Shown here piece after piece: positions 11,917 to 23,034 of a stretch of DNA of 64,000 nt; positions within the stretch are counted from its first letter, which is position 1; each line of letters begins with the position of its first letter. This stretch comes from Chiridota heheva (Eukaryota; Echinodermata; Holothuroidea; Apodida; Chiridotidae): the NCBI GenBank assembly GCA_020152595.1, contig JAIGNY010003806.1, forward strand, positions 217,501 to 281,500, given 5' to 3'. The translations under genes and the position numbers were made by a program. Under the pieces are notes generated by a model that saw only the letters and a list, made by a program, of their open reading frames with translations, did not search any database and had not been told where the DNA came from.

Positions 11917-11931
11917 GTCTTACGCCACTGC

Positions 11932-13250
11932 ATAGCATAATCTGATAATTTCATAGCATAAAATGCAAGACAACCCCATCAAAAGACAATGATAATGATA
12001 AAGTAAAGAATGATTTAAAATGTGACGTCGGCAGTGAGGAAGAAAAATCATACCTGGTGAGGAAGTTTGATTTCTCACCAACACTAGAGGCAATCATTAT
12101 CAGATTACGCTTTTGTCATAATGTTGTGCAATACACATTTCCAATTTTGAACAGTGGGCCGGGGCCCATGTGGCTTATGCTTACATCCGAAACCCCCCCC
12201 CCCCCCCCCCTCACCTCTCAATGAAAACTTTTCAAACTTTTACCGTTCCGAAAATTACTGGTGATTCATTTTCCTTTCTTATTTTTTAAATTACAGCTTC
12301 AAAAATTCAAAATGTTTTGGTCCAAAATTCGGTAAAATAGAACAAATTTATACCAAAATCTACAAAAAATTGGAAAATTTATATATCATAAGTCTTGAAA
12401 TCGGAAGGATTTAGACTCAATTATATTGTTCATAAATGAATGTCAGTCTAAAAAAAATGTGAAAAGAAAATAAGGGGTCATTAGATTATTATTCACGAGG
12501 CCATATTTTTCTTGCTGAGAATAAAACATGTATTTATCATTTTAAATTATACCAGATGGCCCAAAATCACATCTAGTCTTCAGCGAATCAGTGGCAAAAC
12601 CCAAATCAAAGGCGCTCCACACAAAAGCGGCGGAAGATGTTTGAATCTCGGAGAAGGGAGGGGGGTGGCACAGGATCTGAGGGGTACTTTTTGCCACCTG
12701 TGGCTCCACCGCCTATGGCTCTACGAGTGAAATTAAGTTGTGGTATTTTGCTTGATATTTTTGTTACTTTCTTCAATCTGTCAATAAAAAGACCAATTAT
12801 GATAGCAGTAAAGACTTTAAGTTTCCCCACCCCCTGCTCCCCAAAAAAAATTCAAATGGCATTTTGTACATGTTTAACACCAAAATTTTACGCTTCAAGG
12901 CAAAGCTTTGGGTAGTTGAGGGAATGCGAACCTCGCTTAAAGGGTCGTAGTTTCCGGGAAAATGGTGACATTTCCATAACCCTCACTTGCAGTTTGAAAA
13001 TAGTAACACTTTTGAAAGAGCTCCAATTCTGATTCATCTTCGGGCCAGTATGAACTTAGGTATTATCAAATTTTCCAGTATTGACTGCAGTCCGTCAGAT
13101 AATTCACACAGATATCTGACAAAATTAATTCCTATCTAATTCTTTTAGAATGTACTTTAAACTTCCCTTCCTGATATTCTCCTCGGATTTGGGCAATTAA
13201 AAAAATGGCCGCACCTGTCCATAAATTCTAAACATGAATATCAGATTGGT
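11932..13250. other. No recognised gene; C/G homopolymer runs
   Basis: A C-run lies at 12190-12210 and G-rich text at 12655-12690. A 25-bp word (AAGCGGCGGAAGATGTTTGA plus ATCTC) occurs at 11529 and again at 12625, pointing to two copies of an unidentified repeat. Confidence 0.45.
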
Positions 13251-13551
13251 TGCACAAGAGGATCAGGGAACTGAGAAAGCTCTCAATCAATCCCTTACCC
13301 CCTATTTTGGAAGAAGAAATGGGTAACCTGAAGAGACAAATACAAGCTAAGATGAGAATGACCAACTGGAAACACCTGGAATTTTTATTCACAAATGATA
13401 GTGATCAAAACCAGTTTAATGGCATGAAAATATTGTGGGGGTTTGTGAAAAGCAACAGATCTGACTCTACCTGTCTACCGGTATATCCTTCTACTCGGTG
13501 GCGTATCCATAGCGGCGATCCCCCTCCCCCCACGTTGGTTCATATTTTAAT

Positions 13552-13655
13552 CCGTCGGTTCAGATTGATGCCGTCGATTCAGATTGGTGCCGTCGGTTCA
13601 GATTGGTGCCGTCAATTCAGATTAGTGTCGTCGGTTCAGATTGGTGCTATCGGTA
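13552..13655 (+). repeat. 19-bp tandem repeat, about five units
   Basis: GCCGTCGGTTCAGATTGGT variants repeat in a row. The repeat lies inside a 143-codon open frame (13250-13681) that I do not consider a gene. Confidence 0.85.
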
Positions 13656-13904
13656 CACTTGCACCATCAACTTCATTGTAATATGCGTGCGGTGCAGTAG
13701 TGTCGGTTGGGATTAGTGCCAAGTGTCCAGTAATCATGTAATAAAATGTTATTTTGACAAGTAATTGATCATAACTATCTGACTATGGTATAATGGAAGC
13801 AACTGTTATTAATATCTTGACATAGAGATAGGCTATCCCTCGCACCGCGCTATAATCATCCAACTCGGTTGAAGGATTATGATATTGTAGACGCAGCTTT
13901 GTCC

Positions 13905-14822
13905 AAACCAACTCGTATACAGAGGTAGAGGTCAGCTCTGGTGTTCCTCAAGGATCAGTCCTATAGGACCCTGTCTCTTGCATCAATGACCTCCCAGATA
14001 TAGTCTCTCCTGTTCTGTCTGCTTGTTTGCAGATGACACCATTATGTACCTGATAATTGAGTCCCAACATGATTCAAATCGACTCCAGTTGGATCTTGAC
14101 AAGCTAAGCAGCTGGTGCTCAAACTGGCAAATGGAACTGAATGCAAAGAAGTGCCAAGGGATGACAGCTTCCCGAAAGAAACCCCAACTTGTCCATAAGT
14201 ACAATCTCAACAACACTGCCTTAGACTCAGCTCCTTCTCAAATTACATCTGACCTCAAGTAGAACCGTCACATCTCTAACATATGTCAGAAGGCAAACAA
14301 CACCCTAACTTTCCTAAGACGGAGCCTGCGTATCAAATCCCCTGATCTCAAAACGACAGCCCACAAGCACTTGTGCTAGAGTATTGTTGTACTGTATGGG
14401 ACGGATGCATACACCAGCTGGAAATGGTTCAAAGGCGTGCCGCCATGCAGATTTGTCCTCAATCCGTACCACAACACCTCTAGTGTATCTGACATGATCC
14501 TCCAACTTGGCTGGTCCTCACTACAGGATGACAGGAGAGAAGAGAACACTATTGACTGACAATGCTATACAAAATTTATCACGGACTTGTAGAATTCAAC
14601 CCTGGATTTTACTAACTTCCCTAAATGGACTATAACGACATGCCTACGCTTACGCCTACCAGATCCCCCACTCAAGAACAGAGCAATACAGACCGTCATT
14701 CTTCCCTCAGACATGTCGGACAACACGTACGTGCTTGGAATCTCCTACCTCAGCAGCTCAGGAGACTGTCATGACCCCGTTTGTGGAAAACTTTCGTCAG
14801 CACCTGACGACGAGAAGTGGTG
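13905..14822 (+). mobile_element. 5'-truncated LINE, reverse transcriptase C-terminal half
   Basis: The text includes SSGVPQGSVL, FADDTIMYLIIESQHD (the YxDD-equivalent catalytic box) and LDKLSSWCSNWQMELNAKKC. ICQKANNTLTFLRRSLRIKS, LQLGWSSLQDDRR-like text and a terminal FVENFRQHLTTRSG stop at 14822 follow. This is the thumb and 3' end of a CR1/Jockey-group LINE. Several frameshifts and stops (for example after GSVL and after LCYSI) make it dead. Confidence 0.85.
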
Positions 14823-14846
14823 ACTAGTCACTCTGCATCCTCATTA

Positions 14847-16545
14847 CAGTGGCGAAGTGGCAGGGGGGGGGGGGACTGCCCGGTGAAGCTTTCTGAGAGG
14901 GTGCCGAATGCTTGCTGGGGCGCAAAAATTGTTCTGAGAATATATTTTCATATACCTTTTATTCTCAACTTCTGCAATTTGTATAATTTACAACACAAAC
15001 GTTGTAATTTTTTTCTCGAAGCTTTATTCATACATCAAAAACATGAAACTCATTACTGGACCCCAGCTAAAGATACACAGTAGTCAATGGGGTCCATGGG
15101 GGGACCCTACATTTGAATATCATTCCAAAATGTATATTCCTTTCAGCTAACCTTAGTCAGTTAGTAAATGGAATTTACACAATTTTAAGCAATTTTTGTA
15201 TAGTATACTCTTCATCCCACCAAAAAAATCTAAGCTTCCAGGGGCTTTCACTCTGGGTGCTAACCAGGACTTCGACCCCGATTTGACAATTTGACACACT
15301 GATTATGGGAGTGTTGTACTCAGCTAAGCTCACCAGAGTTTTTATACAACACTTCCTTTCACAACCATATATATTCTTCTGTATATACATATTTTGCAAA
15401 TTTCATAATATAGTTGTAAATAAAACTCTTGTAATCATATGTAATTATGTTGTGAAAAAACAAATAAATGAAATGAAATGAAATATTAAGAACTTTTCTG
15501 CTATCAAAATTGCGAGAGATGAAGGTCTTCTGGGGACCGGCGCCCCATAGATCTGACACATTTTTAAAGCAATTTACTGCTATCAAAATCACGAGAAACG
15601 TAGGGTTGGGTCCCTGGCTAGGGCTTCGCCCATAGATTTGACACAATTTCTGCTACCAAAAGCACAAGAAGCACATAGTTTCCGTAGGCTTCGTCCCTAG
15701 TTTGCCATACAATTGAGCAATTTTCTGCTATCAAAATTACGCGAAACGTAAGGCTTCTGGGGACTTCGCCTACTGGGCCCCTACTAGGGCTTCGTCCTTA
15801 TATTTGACACAATTTGAAGCATTTATTGCTTTGAAAATCATGAAACGCGCAGGGCTTTCGACGCCCTGGATTTGCAATTTTCTGTTTTCAAAATGATGAG
15901 AAACGCAGGATTTCCGAGAGCTTCGCCCCTTGGACCCATAACAGGGCTTCAACCTTGGAGTTGACACAACATAAACATGACTTGTCCTTTCCCTAGTTTC
16001 CGCAAATCATAACCACAAACTTACTGTAACAATTAATGAGACCACTTATCTTAATTAAAGTAACTGCTCAACCACACAATTAGGACTTCATCTATTGCTA
16101 ATATGTTACTCGACACAAACTTCTACAACAACTCAGGACCACGAAGAGAACGAATACAATGGAGCCATTGATAAGGGAAATCTGATCCTAATAACTTGTG
16201 GTTTTCAGAATTTAAAAAATAAAGAAAAAAAAGTCTGACCCAACTTGCTTATTTATCAGGTCGGGTCTGACTGTTTAAAACTTTAGGGAGCACAACAACT
16301 AAAAAGTTGTTTTTGTTTGCTCTCAAAATTGCGAGAAATGCATGGCTTTCAGCCTTCCAGGGGCTTCGTCCCTTTAGATTTGACACAATTATAAGCAACT
16401 TTTCTGCCAAAATCAGGAGAAACGCAGGACTTCCGATCCGGGGGCCTTCGCCCGCTGGACCCCCATCAGGGTTTTGCCCCTTGAATTGAAACACTGATTT
16501 AAGCACTTTTCTATAAACGGTGGATGCCAATTTTAGATGTACCAA
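14847..16545 (+). mobile_element. hAT-family copy (family R2), left end only
   Basis: It starts CAGTGGCGAAGTGGCAGGGG, like the minus-strand end of the hAT element at 20938-22959. The two align further: GAGGGTGCCGAATG, GAAGCTTTATTCWTACATC, ACACAATTTTAAGCAA. From 15480 on it holds diverged ~90-bp tandem blocks containing TTGACACAATT, GCTATCAAAATYRCGAGAAA and GGGCTTCGCCCC. A likely inserted 3' tail with (ATGAA)n lies at 15455-15482. No right terminus or target duplication was found. Confidence 0.65.
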
Positions 16546-18780
16546 GTGTTTTACTCTTACATGAGCATTTCCTTCTTCTTTTTATGCCAAATTTTGTGGC
16601 ATTATAAACTCAAAAAATACAAGACCTATACCAACCCTATGTTGTACCATGATACCTTGGTACATGAATTTGTGTCCCGTAGACTCTGGGGTCAAAATGT
16701 CAAAGGTCACAGAGCTATTTACCACTTTTCACCATTTCCCCATATAATTATGGAATGGTACGTGGGACGTGAGCATGAATGGTGTCATACAGTAGGGTAC
16801 GATAAATGTAAAAAAAATTCAGATGTTGTTTTAGTAATTAGGATCAACGTTCTGAGGTCAGAGGTCAAATATGTGATTTGAAGGGGTAATTATGTAGAAA
16901 TTTGTACATATTTGTCCCATTTTAAATTCCGAAAGTGCAATACCTATACCAATCCTATATTTGTATCATGATACTGTGATACATGAACTTGTGTCCCGTA
17001 AAGTCAGAGGTCAAAAGGTCAAAGGTCACAGAGCTAGTGACACCTTTTAACCATTTGTCCCCATAGTTTTGGAATGGAAAGAGTGATCTGAACATGAGCG
17101 GTGTCATATAGTAGGGTAAGAAAAATGCACACAAAAAAATCAGATGTTGTTTTGGTAGTTAGGGTCAAAGGTCAAAGGTAAAATATGCGATTTTAGGGGG
17201 TAATTATGTCACCAAGGTTTGGGGGTACAAAGGTAAAAGGTCACAGATCAAATGAAAGAAGTTTTTGGTGATAGTTGTATCTTTTGAATGAATTACTTGG
17301 TATGATCTTTACAAATTGCATAGGTGGGTAGGGCTTAACATTCTAACAACAAGTAAAAATAATTGGTCAAAAGGTCAAAGGTCATTGGTCAAAGGTCAAA
17401 TAAGTGCTTTTTATGCCAAATTTTGCGGCAATTTAAGCTCAAAAAGTACATGACCTATACCAATCTTATGTTGTACCATGATACCTTGGTACATGAATTT
17501 GTGTCCTGTAGACTCTGGGCTCAAAAGGTCAAAAGTCATAGGTCACAGAGCTATTGACCACTTTACCCTCCTTATATTCCAGTATTGCAAAACTTGAATC
17601 GTGTGTAGAGGAAATCAAGACATGGTGTGCTGACAACAAACTAATTCTTAATGATAGTAAAACTGAAGTAATTCATATTTCGTCACGTTTTCTAAGCACT
17701 ACTCCAGTTTCCTCTGTTATGATTGGTAATTCATGTATATCTCCTGTTTCCTGTGTTAAAGACCTAGGTGTTATTTTTGATGATAAGCTTACACTGCTGC
17801 CACATGTAAATAATATATGCCGCTCCGCTTCACTTGCCATCAGAAAAATCAGCCAAATTCGTAAATATCTTGATCAAAAGTCAACTGAGACACTTATTCA
17901 CGCATTTGTATCATCCAGACTTGATTGTTGCAACAGTATCTTATTTGGACTTCCTTCTCAACAAATCTCAAAGCTTCAGCGCATTCAAAACACTGCTGCC
18001 AGATTAGTTACTCTCACAAGTAAGAAATCTCACATTAAACCCATCCTCCACCAACTTCATTGGCTTCCTATATGTGAAAGAATAAACTACAAGCTTCTCA
18101 CCCTCACATACAAAGCCATCCATGGTCTTGCTCCAAATTATATTTCCAACTTACTCACCTTACAATTACCAACTCGCTCACTCAGATCTAACAGTGCTAT
18201 TCTCCTAAAGCCGCCAAAAATTAACACCAAGACTTACGGTGAACGTTCTTTTCAATATGCAGCCCCAAACTCTGGAACATTCTCCCGATCTACATCAGAA
18301 ATGCCCCTACTTTAGATATTTTTAAGAGTGTATTGAAAACACACCTTTTCATGAGTTCCCCTCATTGGAACTTGTAACTTTATCCTGCTTGTATCTTTTT
18401 AAGTATGGTTTTGTTCTCTTACTGTTTGTATCTTAAGGTTTTCTCATCTTATATTTGTTTATGTAAAGCGCATTGAGACCGTTTGGTATAATGCGCTATA
18501 TAAAAATGTATTATTATTATTATTATTATAATAATGGAATGGTAAGTGTGACATGAGCATTAATGGTGTCATACAGTAGGGATAATAAATGCAAAACAAA
18601 ATCACTTGTTTCAGTGATTAGGGTCAAGGATCAGAGGTCAAATAAGTGATTTTAGGGGTAATTATGTACTAATTTGTACATATCTGTGCAAAAAAAAGCC
18701 TGTTAGTTATTTCCCTCATGCTTAAGGTGATGAGATCAGCAAGTGCATAAATTGCTTTCTTGTTTTACTTGCACCTTGTA
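16546..18780 (+). repeat. Dispersed repeat R3, three internal units, split by a LINE
   Basis: Internal units of roughly 330-350 bp start near 16565, 16905 and 17400 and share CCTATACCAAYCYTATGTTG, ACATGAATTTGTGTCC and GTGTCATACAGTAGGGTA. An inverted copy lies at 29222-29870. The right end reads CTGTTAGTTATTTCCCTCAT, then GGTGATGAGATCAGCAA, the seed of the minisatellite at 48586. AGGTCA half-sites are dense (see findings). The LINE at 17562-18536 interrupts the third unit. Confidence 0.85.
17562..18536 (+). mobile_element. 5'-truncated CR1/L2-type LINE
   Basis: The text shows WCADNKLILNDSKTEVIHIS, CVKDLGVIFDDKLTLLPHVN, RLDCCNSILFGLPSQQISKL, QRIQNTAARLVT and HWLPICERINYKLLTLTYKA. This is the thumb and connection region of a CR1/L2 reverse transcriptase. 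The frame is open for most of its length; one frameshift near 18270 moves the end (APTLDIFKSVLKTHLFMSS, stop) into another frame. The 3' end GCGCTATATAAAAATG(TATT)n is typical of the group. The upstream Met is a chance codon. Confidence 0.9.
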
Positions 18781-18879
18781 TATTTTGACGTCCCGACATG
18801 TTTTTACCTTGGTCATGATAACACAGATGATCATCCAGCCTCCAAAAAATTTCAAATTCGAAGGAGGCAAAGTATCCAG

Positions 18880-20330
18880 AAGATGAAGATCCAAAAGATG
18901 AAGATCCAGAAGGAAAAGAAGAAGATCTAGAAGAAGAAGACCCAGAAGAAGAAGATCCAGAAGAAGATCCAGAAGAAGCTGATCCAGAAGAAAAAGATTC
19001 AGAAGTAGATGATCCAGAAGAAGAAGATCCAGGAGAAGGAGATCCAGAGGAGGAAGAAGATTCAGAAGAAGAACATCCAGAAGTAGAAGATTCAGAAGAA
19101 GAAGATCCAGAAGAAGAAGATCCAGAAGAAGATTATGATTATTATTATTATTAACAACTTATATAGCGCAATACAGACATTATAGATACAACGTAACGAA
19201 TGCGCTTCACATGACATACAAATCAAATTCTAAAAGACAAAATGATGATAAAAATGGCTATGGCTAGTAAAATATAAAAATACTTAAGATATCAACAAGT
19301 TCAGAATGTTCAAAATGTTAAAATTCGTACGCTGGAAATTGATGAGAAGTATAAAAATATTCAAAATAAATAATCAGAAACAGTATATGTACAATTAATT
19401 TGAAACAAGATAACATTTTAAATGATTATAAAATAAATTCTCTAGTAAAAAGATGCGTCTTAAGACATTTCTTAAAAGATTCAAAATTACCGCTGCTCCT
19501 AACATTGAAAGGGAGATTATTCCATAATTTGGGGCCATACACACTGAAAGACCTATTGGCAAACTTTTTCGACGTAAAGGGAATTTCTAGGAAAATACCA
19601 TTGTTACGGGATCGCAATCCAGGACGTTTTGATGAAATAGGTTTTATTAAGTCTATAAGATATTGTGGTGCGGTATTATTCAAACATTTAAAAATAAGTG
19701 AAGCAATTTTAAAATCAATGCGAGCCCAAATGGTTAACCAATGTAAATCTTTGAGGGTTTGTGTGGAACTATCTCTATAGTCCCTTCCGAGAATAAATTT
19801 TGCAGCAAAGATCCAGAGGAAGATCCATAAGAAGATCCAGAAGAAGATCCAGAAGATGATCCAGAAGAAGATCCAGAAGAAGATCCAGAAGAAGATCCAG
19901 AAGAAGATCCAGACCCAGAGGAAGATCCGGATCCAGAAGAAGATCCGGATCTAGAGGAAGATCCGGATCCAGTAGAAGATCCGGATCCAGTAGAAGATCT
20001 GGATCCAGAAGAAGATCCGGATCCGGAAAAAGATCCGGATCAAGAAGAAGATCCGGAACCAGAAGAAGATCCGGATCCAGACGAAGATCCGCTTCCAGAA
20101 AAGGATCCGGATCCAGACGAAGATCCGGATCTAGAAGAAGATCCGGATCCAGAAAAGATCCGAATCCAGAAGATCCGGATCCAGAAGAAGATCCTGATCA
20201 GATCCGGTGTGGATCCAGATCCAGGTCCGGATCCAGATCCAGGTCCAGATCCAAATCCAGGTCTGGATCCAGATCCAGAAGAGGATCTGGATCCAGGTCC
20301 AGAAGAAGACCCAGAAACATCCAGAAGAAA
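18880..20330 (+). repeat. GAAGATCCA minisatellite, split by a LINE
   Basis: Units of 9, 12 and 18 bp built from GAAGATCCAGAA and GATCCGGATCCAGAAGAA fill 18880-19136 and 19806-20330. One frame would read Glu-Asp-Pro repeats and the minus strand Gly-Ser repeats (20333-20040 is open). It ends only ~85 bp before the IQANK1 start codon. I see no evidence that it is translated. Confidence 0.88.
19137..19805 (-). mobile_element. CR1/L2-type LINE 3' fragment inserted in the minisatellite
   Basis: The minus strand encodes LHWLTIWARIDFKIASLIFK, then FANRSFSVYGPKLWNNLPFN and FESFKKCLKTHLFTREFIL, then a stop. It is followed by a 3' tail (GCGCTATATAAGTTGTTAATAATAATAATAATC). It is the same group as the LINE at 17562 but a different copy, 5'-truncated. 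It is flanked on both sides by the same GAAGATCCA array. Confidence 0.88.
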
Positions 20331-20364
20331 CAAAATATTAAATTACAAGTTACGCCATCATTTA

Positions 20365-20378
20365 ACTGCCGTGGTAAC
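20365..20378 (+). promoter_or_regulatory. X-box-like RFX motif upstream of IQANK1
   Basis: ACTGCCGTGGTAAC fits both half-sites of the X-box consensus RYYNYY-AT-RRNRAC; only the central AT is GT here. It lies 35 bp before the start codon. RFX factors use this motif to drive cilium genes in animals. The motif match is seen directly; binding and function are inferred. Confidence 0.4.
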
Positions 20379-20413
20379 GTAACGCTAAAACTCGGCTTTG
20401 CCCAGACCAGAAA

Positions 20414-20501
20414 ATGCCTCCAAAGAATCCAACAAAGAAACCACCGGGTAAAAATGTGTCTTCTAATCCTGTTGCAAAAGCAAAGTCCATATCAGTAAAA
20501 G
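20414..20501 (+). CDS. IQANK1: IQANK1 exon 1 (start codon, residues 1-29)
   Basis: The ATG at 20414 follows AGAAA, a fair animal start context. It opens a lysine/proline-rich segment (MPPKNPTKKPPGK...) that ends at AAAG before the donor GTAAAC, leaving phase 1. The lone G joins GT of the 50168 exon to make a glycine codon, continuing into AAKKPTPGSK. The basic low-complexity N-terminus is like that of vertebrate IQANK1. A second, weaker donor (GTAAAA at 20448) would shorten the exon. With no transcript evidence, the start and the ~29.7 kb first intron are inferred from frame agreement. Confidence 0.7.
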
Positions 20502-20684
20502 GTAAACTTATTTACCTATTGTATTAGTGTTAATTATAGTCATACCTGCGAATTGTCTAACGTTAGTTATAATTTATTGCCTATAGGCCTACCACTTGCG
20601 CGAAATTTTCTTTGCACAACTATTCAGGTCCTACGTTAGGCCTAGGCCTATTCACAAAGTCAACATTATGCACTCCAACCAAAG
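20502..20684. other. Start of IQANK1 intron 1
   Basis: Short unique stretch with TAGGCCTAGGCCTA words; no feature. Confidence 0.5.
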
Positions 20685-20937
20685 TGCGTGTATAATGCAC
20701 TTGTCAGTCGTATGACTCTCCTCCACAACCCCCAGCAATGTCAGTCAAATGTGGGTCATTGACATCTAAAAAAGTAACTCAACTCACATGTGAGTCTGCA
20801 GTAAGTCAATTTACTTCAGACTTTAGGCTAAGTATTGTATCGACTTTATACAGAGGTGAATAATATAGGGTAGGCCTAGGCCTAGGTCCTTTTCAGAAGA
20901 AATGTCAGTCACCTAAGTGACTGAGGGGTGCATCAAT

Positions 20938-22959
20938 CAGTGGCGTGGTGGGTCATGTTTCACTCGGGGACAAGGGCATTTTGGTGCTCCCCCCTCCCTT
21001 AACCCTGAATAAAGAATGTTCATAAAAAAAACGATTGGCATAGCCTATAGTAATAATATAGGCCTACTCTAAATTGGCATGAACTATTTAGATGGCACCA
21101 TTTAAGAAATTGCTTAAAATCAGTGTTTCAAATCAAGGGAGAAAGCTAGGCAACAGGTCCAGGGGGCAAAGAAGCTTTGGTAAAATTTCCGAATATTTAA
21201 GAAGAAGAAAGGCAGAAAATGAAGGAAATTTCTCCAAAATTGAAGAAAACTTTCCAAATTTGAAAGAAAAATCCCGAAAAGGCCAAAAAATTCCTAAAAA
21301 TTGAAGAAAACTTTCCAAAAATTAAAAATAAATCCCCAAAAATTGAAGAAAATATCCACAAAATGAAGGAAATTTCCAGAAATTTAAGAAAACTTCCCAA
21401 TTTATTGAAGAAAATATCACTAAAATGAAGAAAAATTTACGACGATGGAAGGAAATTTCATGGAAATGAAGGAAATTTCACAAAAATTGAAGAAGAAAAA
21501 AGGCCCAAAATATACCGAAAATTAGGGAAATTTCCAGAAAATTAAAGAAAACTTTTTGAATATAGAAGAAAATTCCCCAATATTATCCAAAAAATAAAGG
21601 AAATTTTCCAAAAATTGAAGAACACTTCGCAAAACTTGAAGAAAATTTCCCCCAAATAAAAATATCTTAAGAATGAAGGAAATTTCTCGAAATGTGAAGA
21701 TTTCCCAAAATTGAAGAAAACTTCACAAATAATGAAGAAAATATCTCCAAAATAAAGGAAATTTCACAAGGTTGAAAGCAAATTTCACGAAAATGAAGGA
21801 AATTTCATGAAAATTGAAGTTTTCTCAGAAATTGAAGGAAATTTCCCGAAAATTAAGGAAATTTTCCACAAAATTAAAAAAAATTCTGCAAAATAAAAGA
21901 AATATTTTGAAAATTGAAGAAAACTTGCCAAATATTGAAGAAAATATCCCCAAAATAAAGGAAATTTCCTGAAAATTGAAGGCCCGAGTTTTTCCAGAAA
22001 TTGAAGATATCCCCTTAATTAAGAAGATTTCCTGACAGAAAAAAATAATTTCGGAAGGCAATCATTATTAGGGGCCAAAATGGGTATTGCGTAAAATTGT
22101 GTTAACTTTAGCCATGCTATAGGGGCGAAGGCCGCAAAGCCCTGGTGGGGAACGGAGACCCAGGGTTTTGTGTGACGCCCTGTCACATCTATGTGGCGAA
22201 GCTGCAGGTAGGGATGCTGGGGGAGAAGCCCTTAGAATCTCTGCATTTATTGCGATTTTGATAGCAGAAAATGTATTAATATAATGTCAGATCCAGGGTT
22301 GACGTCCTTGTAGGCTCCGACAGGGCAAAGCCCCAGTAAGCTAGTAGCGTTATTTGGCGTGAGTTTGGTAGCAGAATATTGCTTAAAATTGTGTCAATTC
22401 TACATTAAAGTTAAAAGGAATATATATTTTGGAACGAATATATGAGATCCCATTCACCACAATATGTCTTTAATTGGGTCTTGGAATGGTTTTCATGTTT
22501 TTGATGTAAGAATAAAGCTTTCAGAAATAAATAAAAACATTTACGACGTTGAGAATAAAAAGTACATAAAATATATTTCTCATGACAATTTTTACGACCC
22601 TGTGACCATTCGGCACCCTCTCGAAAGGCTTTTTCTACCAACTGTATTCAATCAAATTGTTTGCCCTTCATGGCAGGGACAGATATTAGATATTGCCAAT
22701 GAGCTGTAGCCATTCATTGGCTACTCTCCGAACTCGAGTGCCAATGGTGTGGGGTTTCGGGGTGAAATCTCTGGAAAATTTAGTCTTTTCTGTGGAAAAT
22801 TCATGCCCTTTTGGATTAAAAAATAGTGAATATTACGTGCTTAATACGTAAATCAATATGTAAATTTCCTCAGGGCCTAATGGTGCGCTCTTAGAAAGTA
22901 TCCCTGGTGGGGCAGTTTCCCCCTTCCCCCCCCCCCCCCCCCGTGCCACCATGCCACTG
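20938..22959 (+). mobile_element. Nonautonomous hAT element (family R2) carrying a satellite
   Basis: It has a perfect 8-bp target duplication GCATCAAT (20930-20937 and 22960-22967) and terminal repeats CAGTGGCGTGGTGG / CAGTGGCATGGTGG (13 of 14). Inside are the AAATT satellite (21180-22050) and, in minus orientation at 22090-22680, sequence shared with 14847-16545. A C-run lies at 22926-22942. There is no transposase frame. Confidence 0.9.
21180..22050 (+). repeat. AAATT-rich satellite inside the hAT element
   Basis: Variants of GAAGGAAATTTCCARAAATT and GAAGAAAACTTCCCAAA repeat at ~20-22 bp. It is the same type as the 8050-9800 array but without the GCCCC spacers. Open frames on either strand are by-products. 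Confidence 0.85.
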
Positions 22960-23034
22960 GCATCAATGTACTGTACATGTTTTGATCACCCACCTTGGTG
23001 TAGTGACTCCTTGTTTGGAGGTGTAGGCCTAGGG

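Noticed and set aside
13250-13681. 143-codon open frame
   Set aside because: Its second half is a 19-bp tandem repeat, the first half has no recognisable domain, and there is no splice or start support.
17554-17565. The ATG at 17554 as a true start of the 253-codon frame
   Set aside because: It lies in R3 sequence upstream of a 5'-truncated LINE; the frame is a fragment of reverse transcriptase.
21092-22061. Open frames in the second AAATT array
   Set aside because: Same satellite; no protein-like composition.
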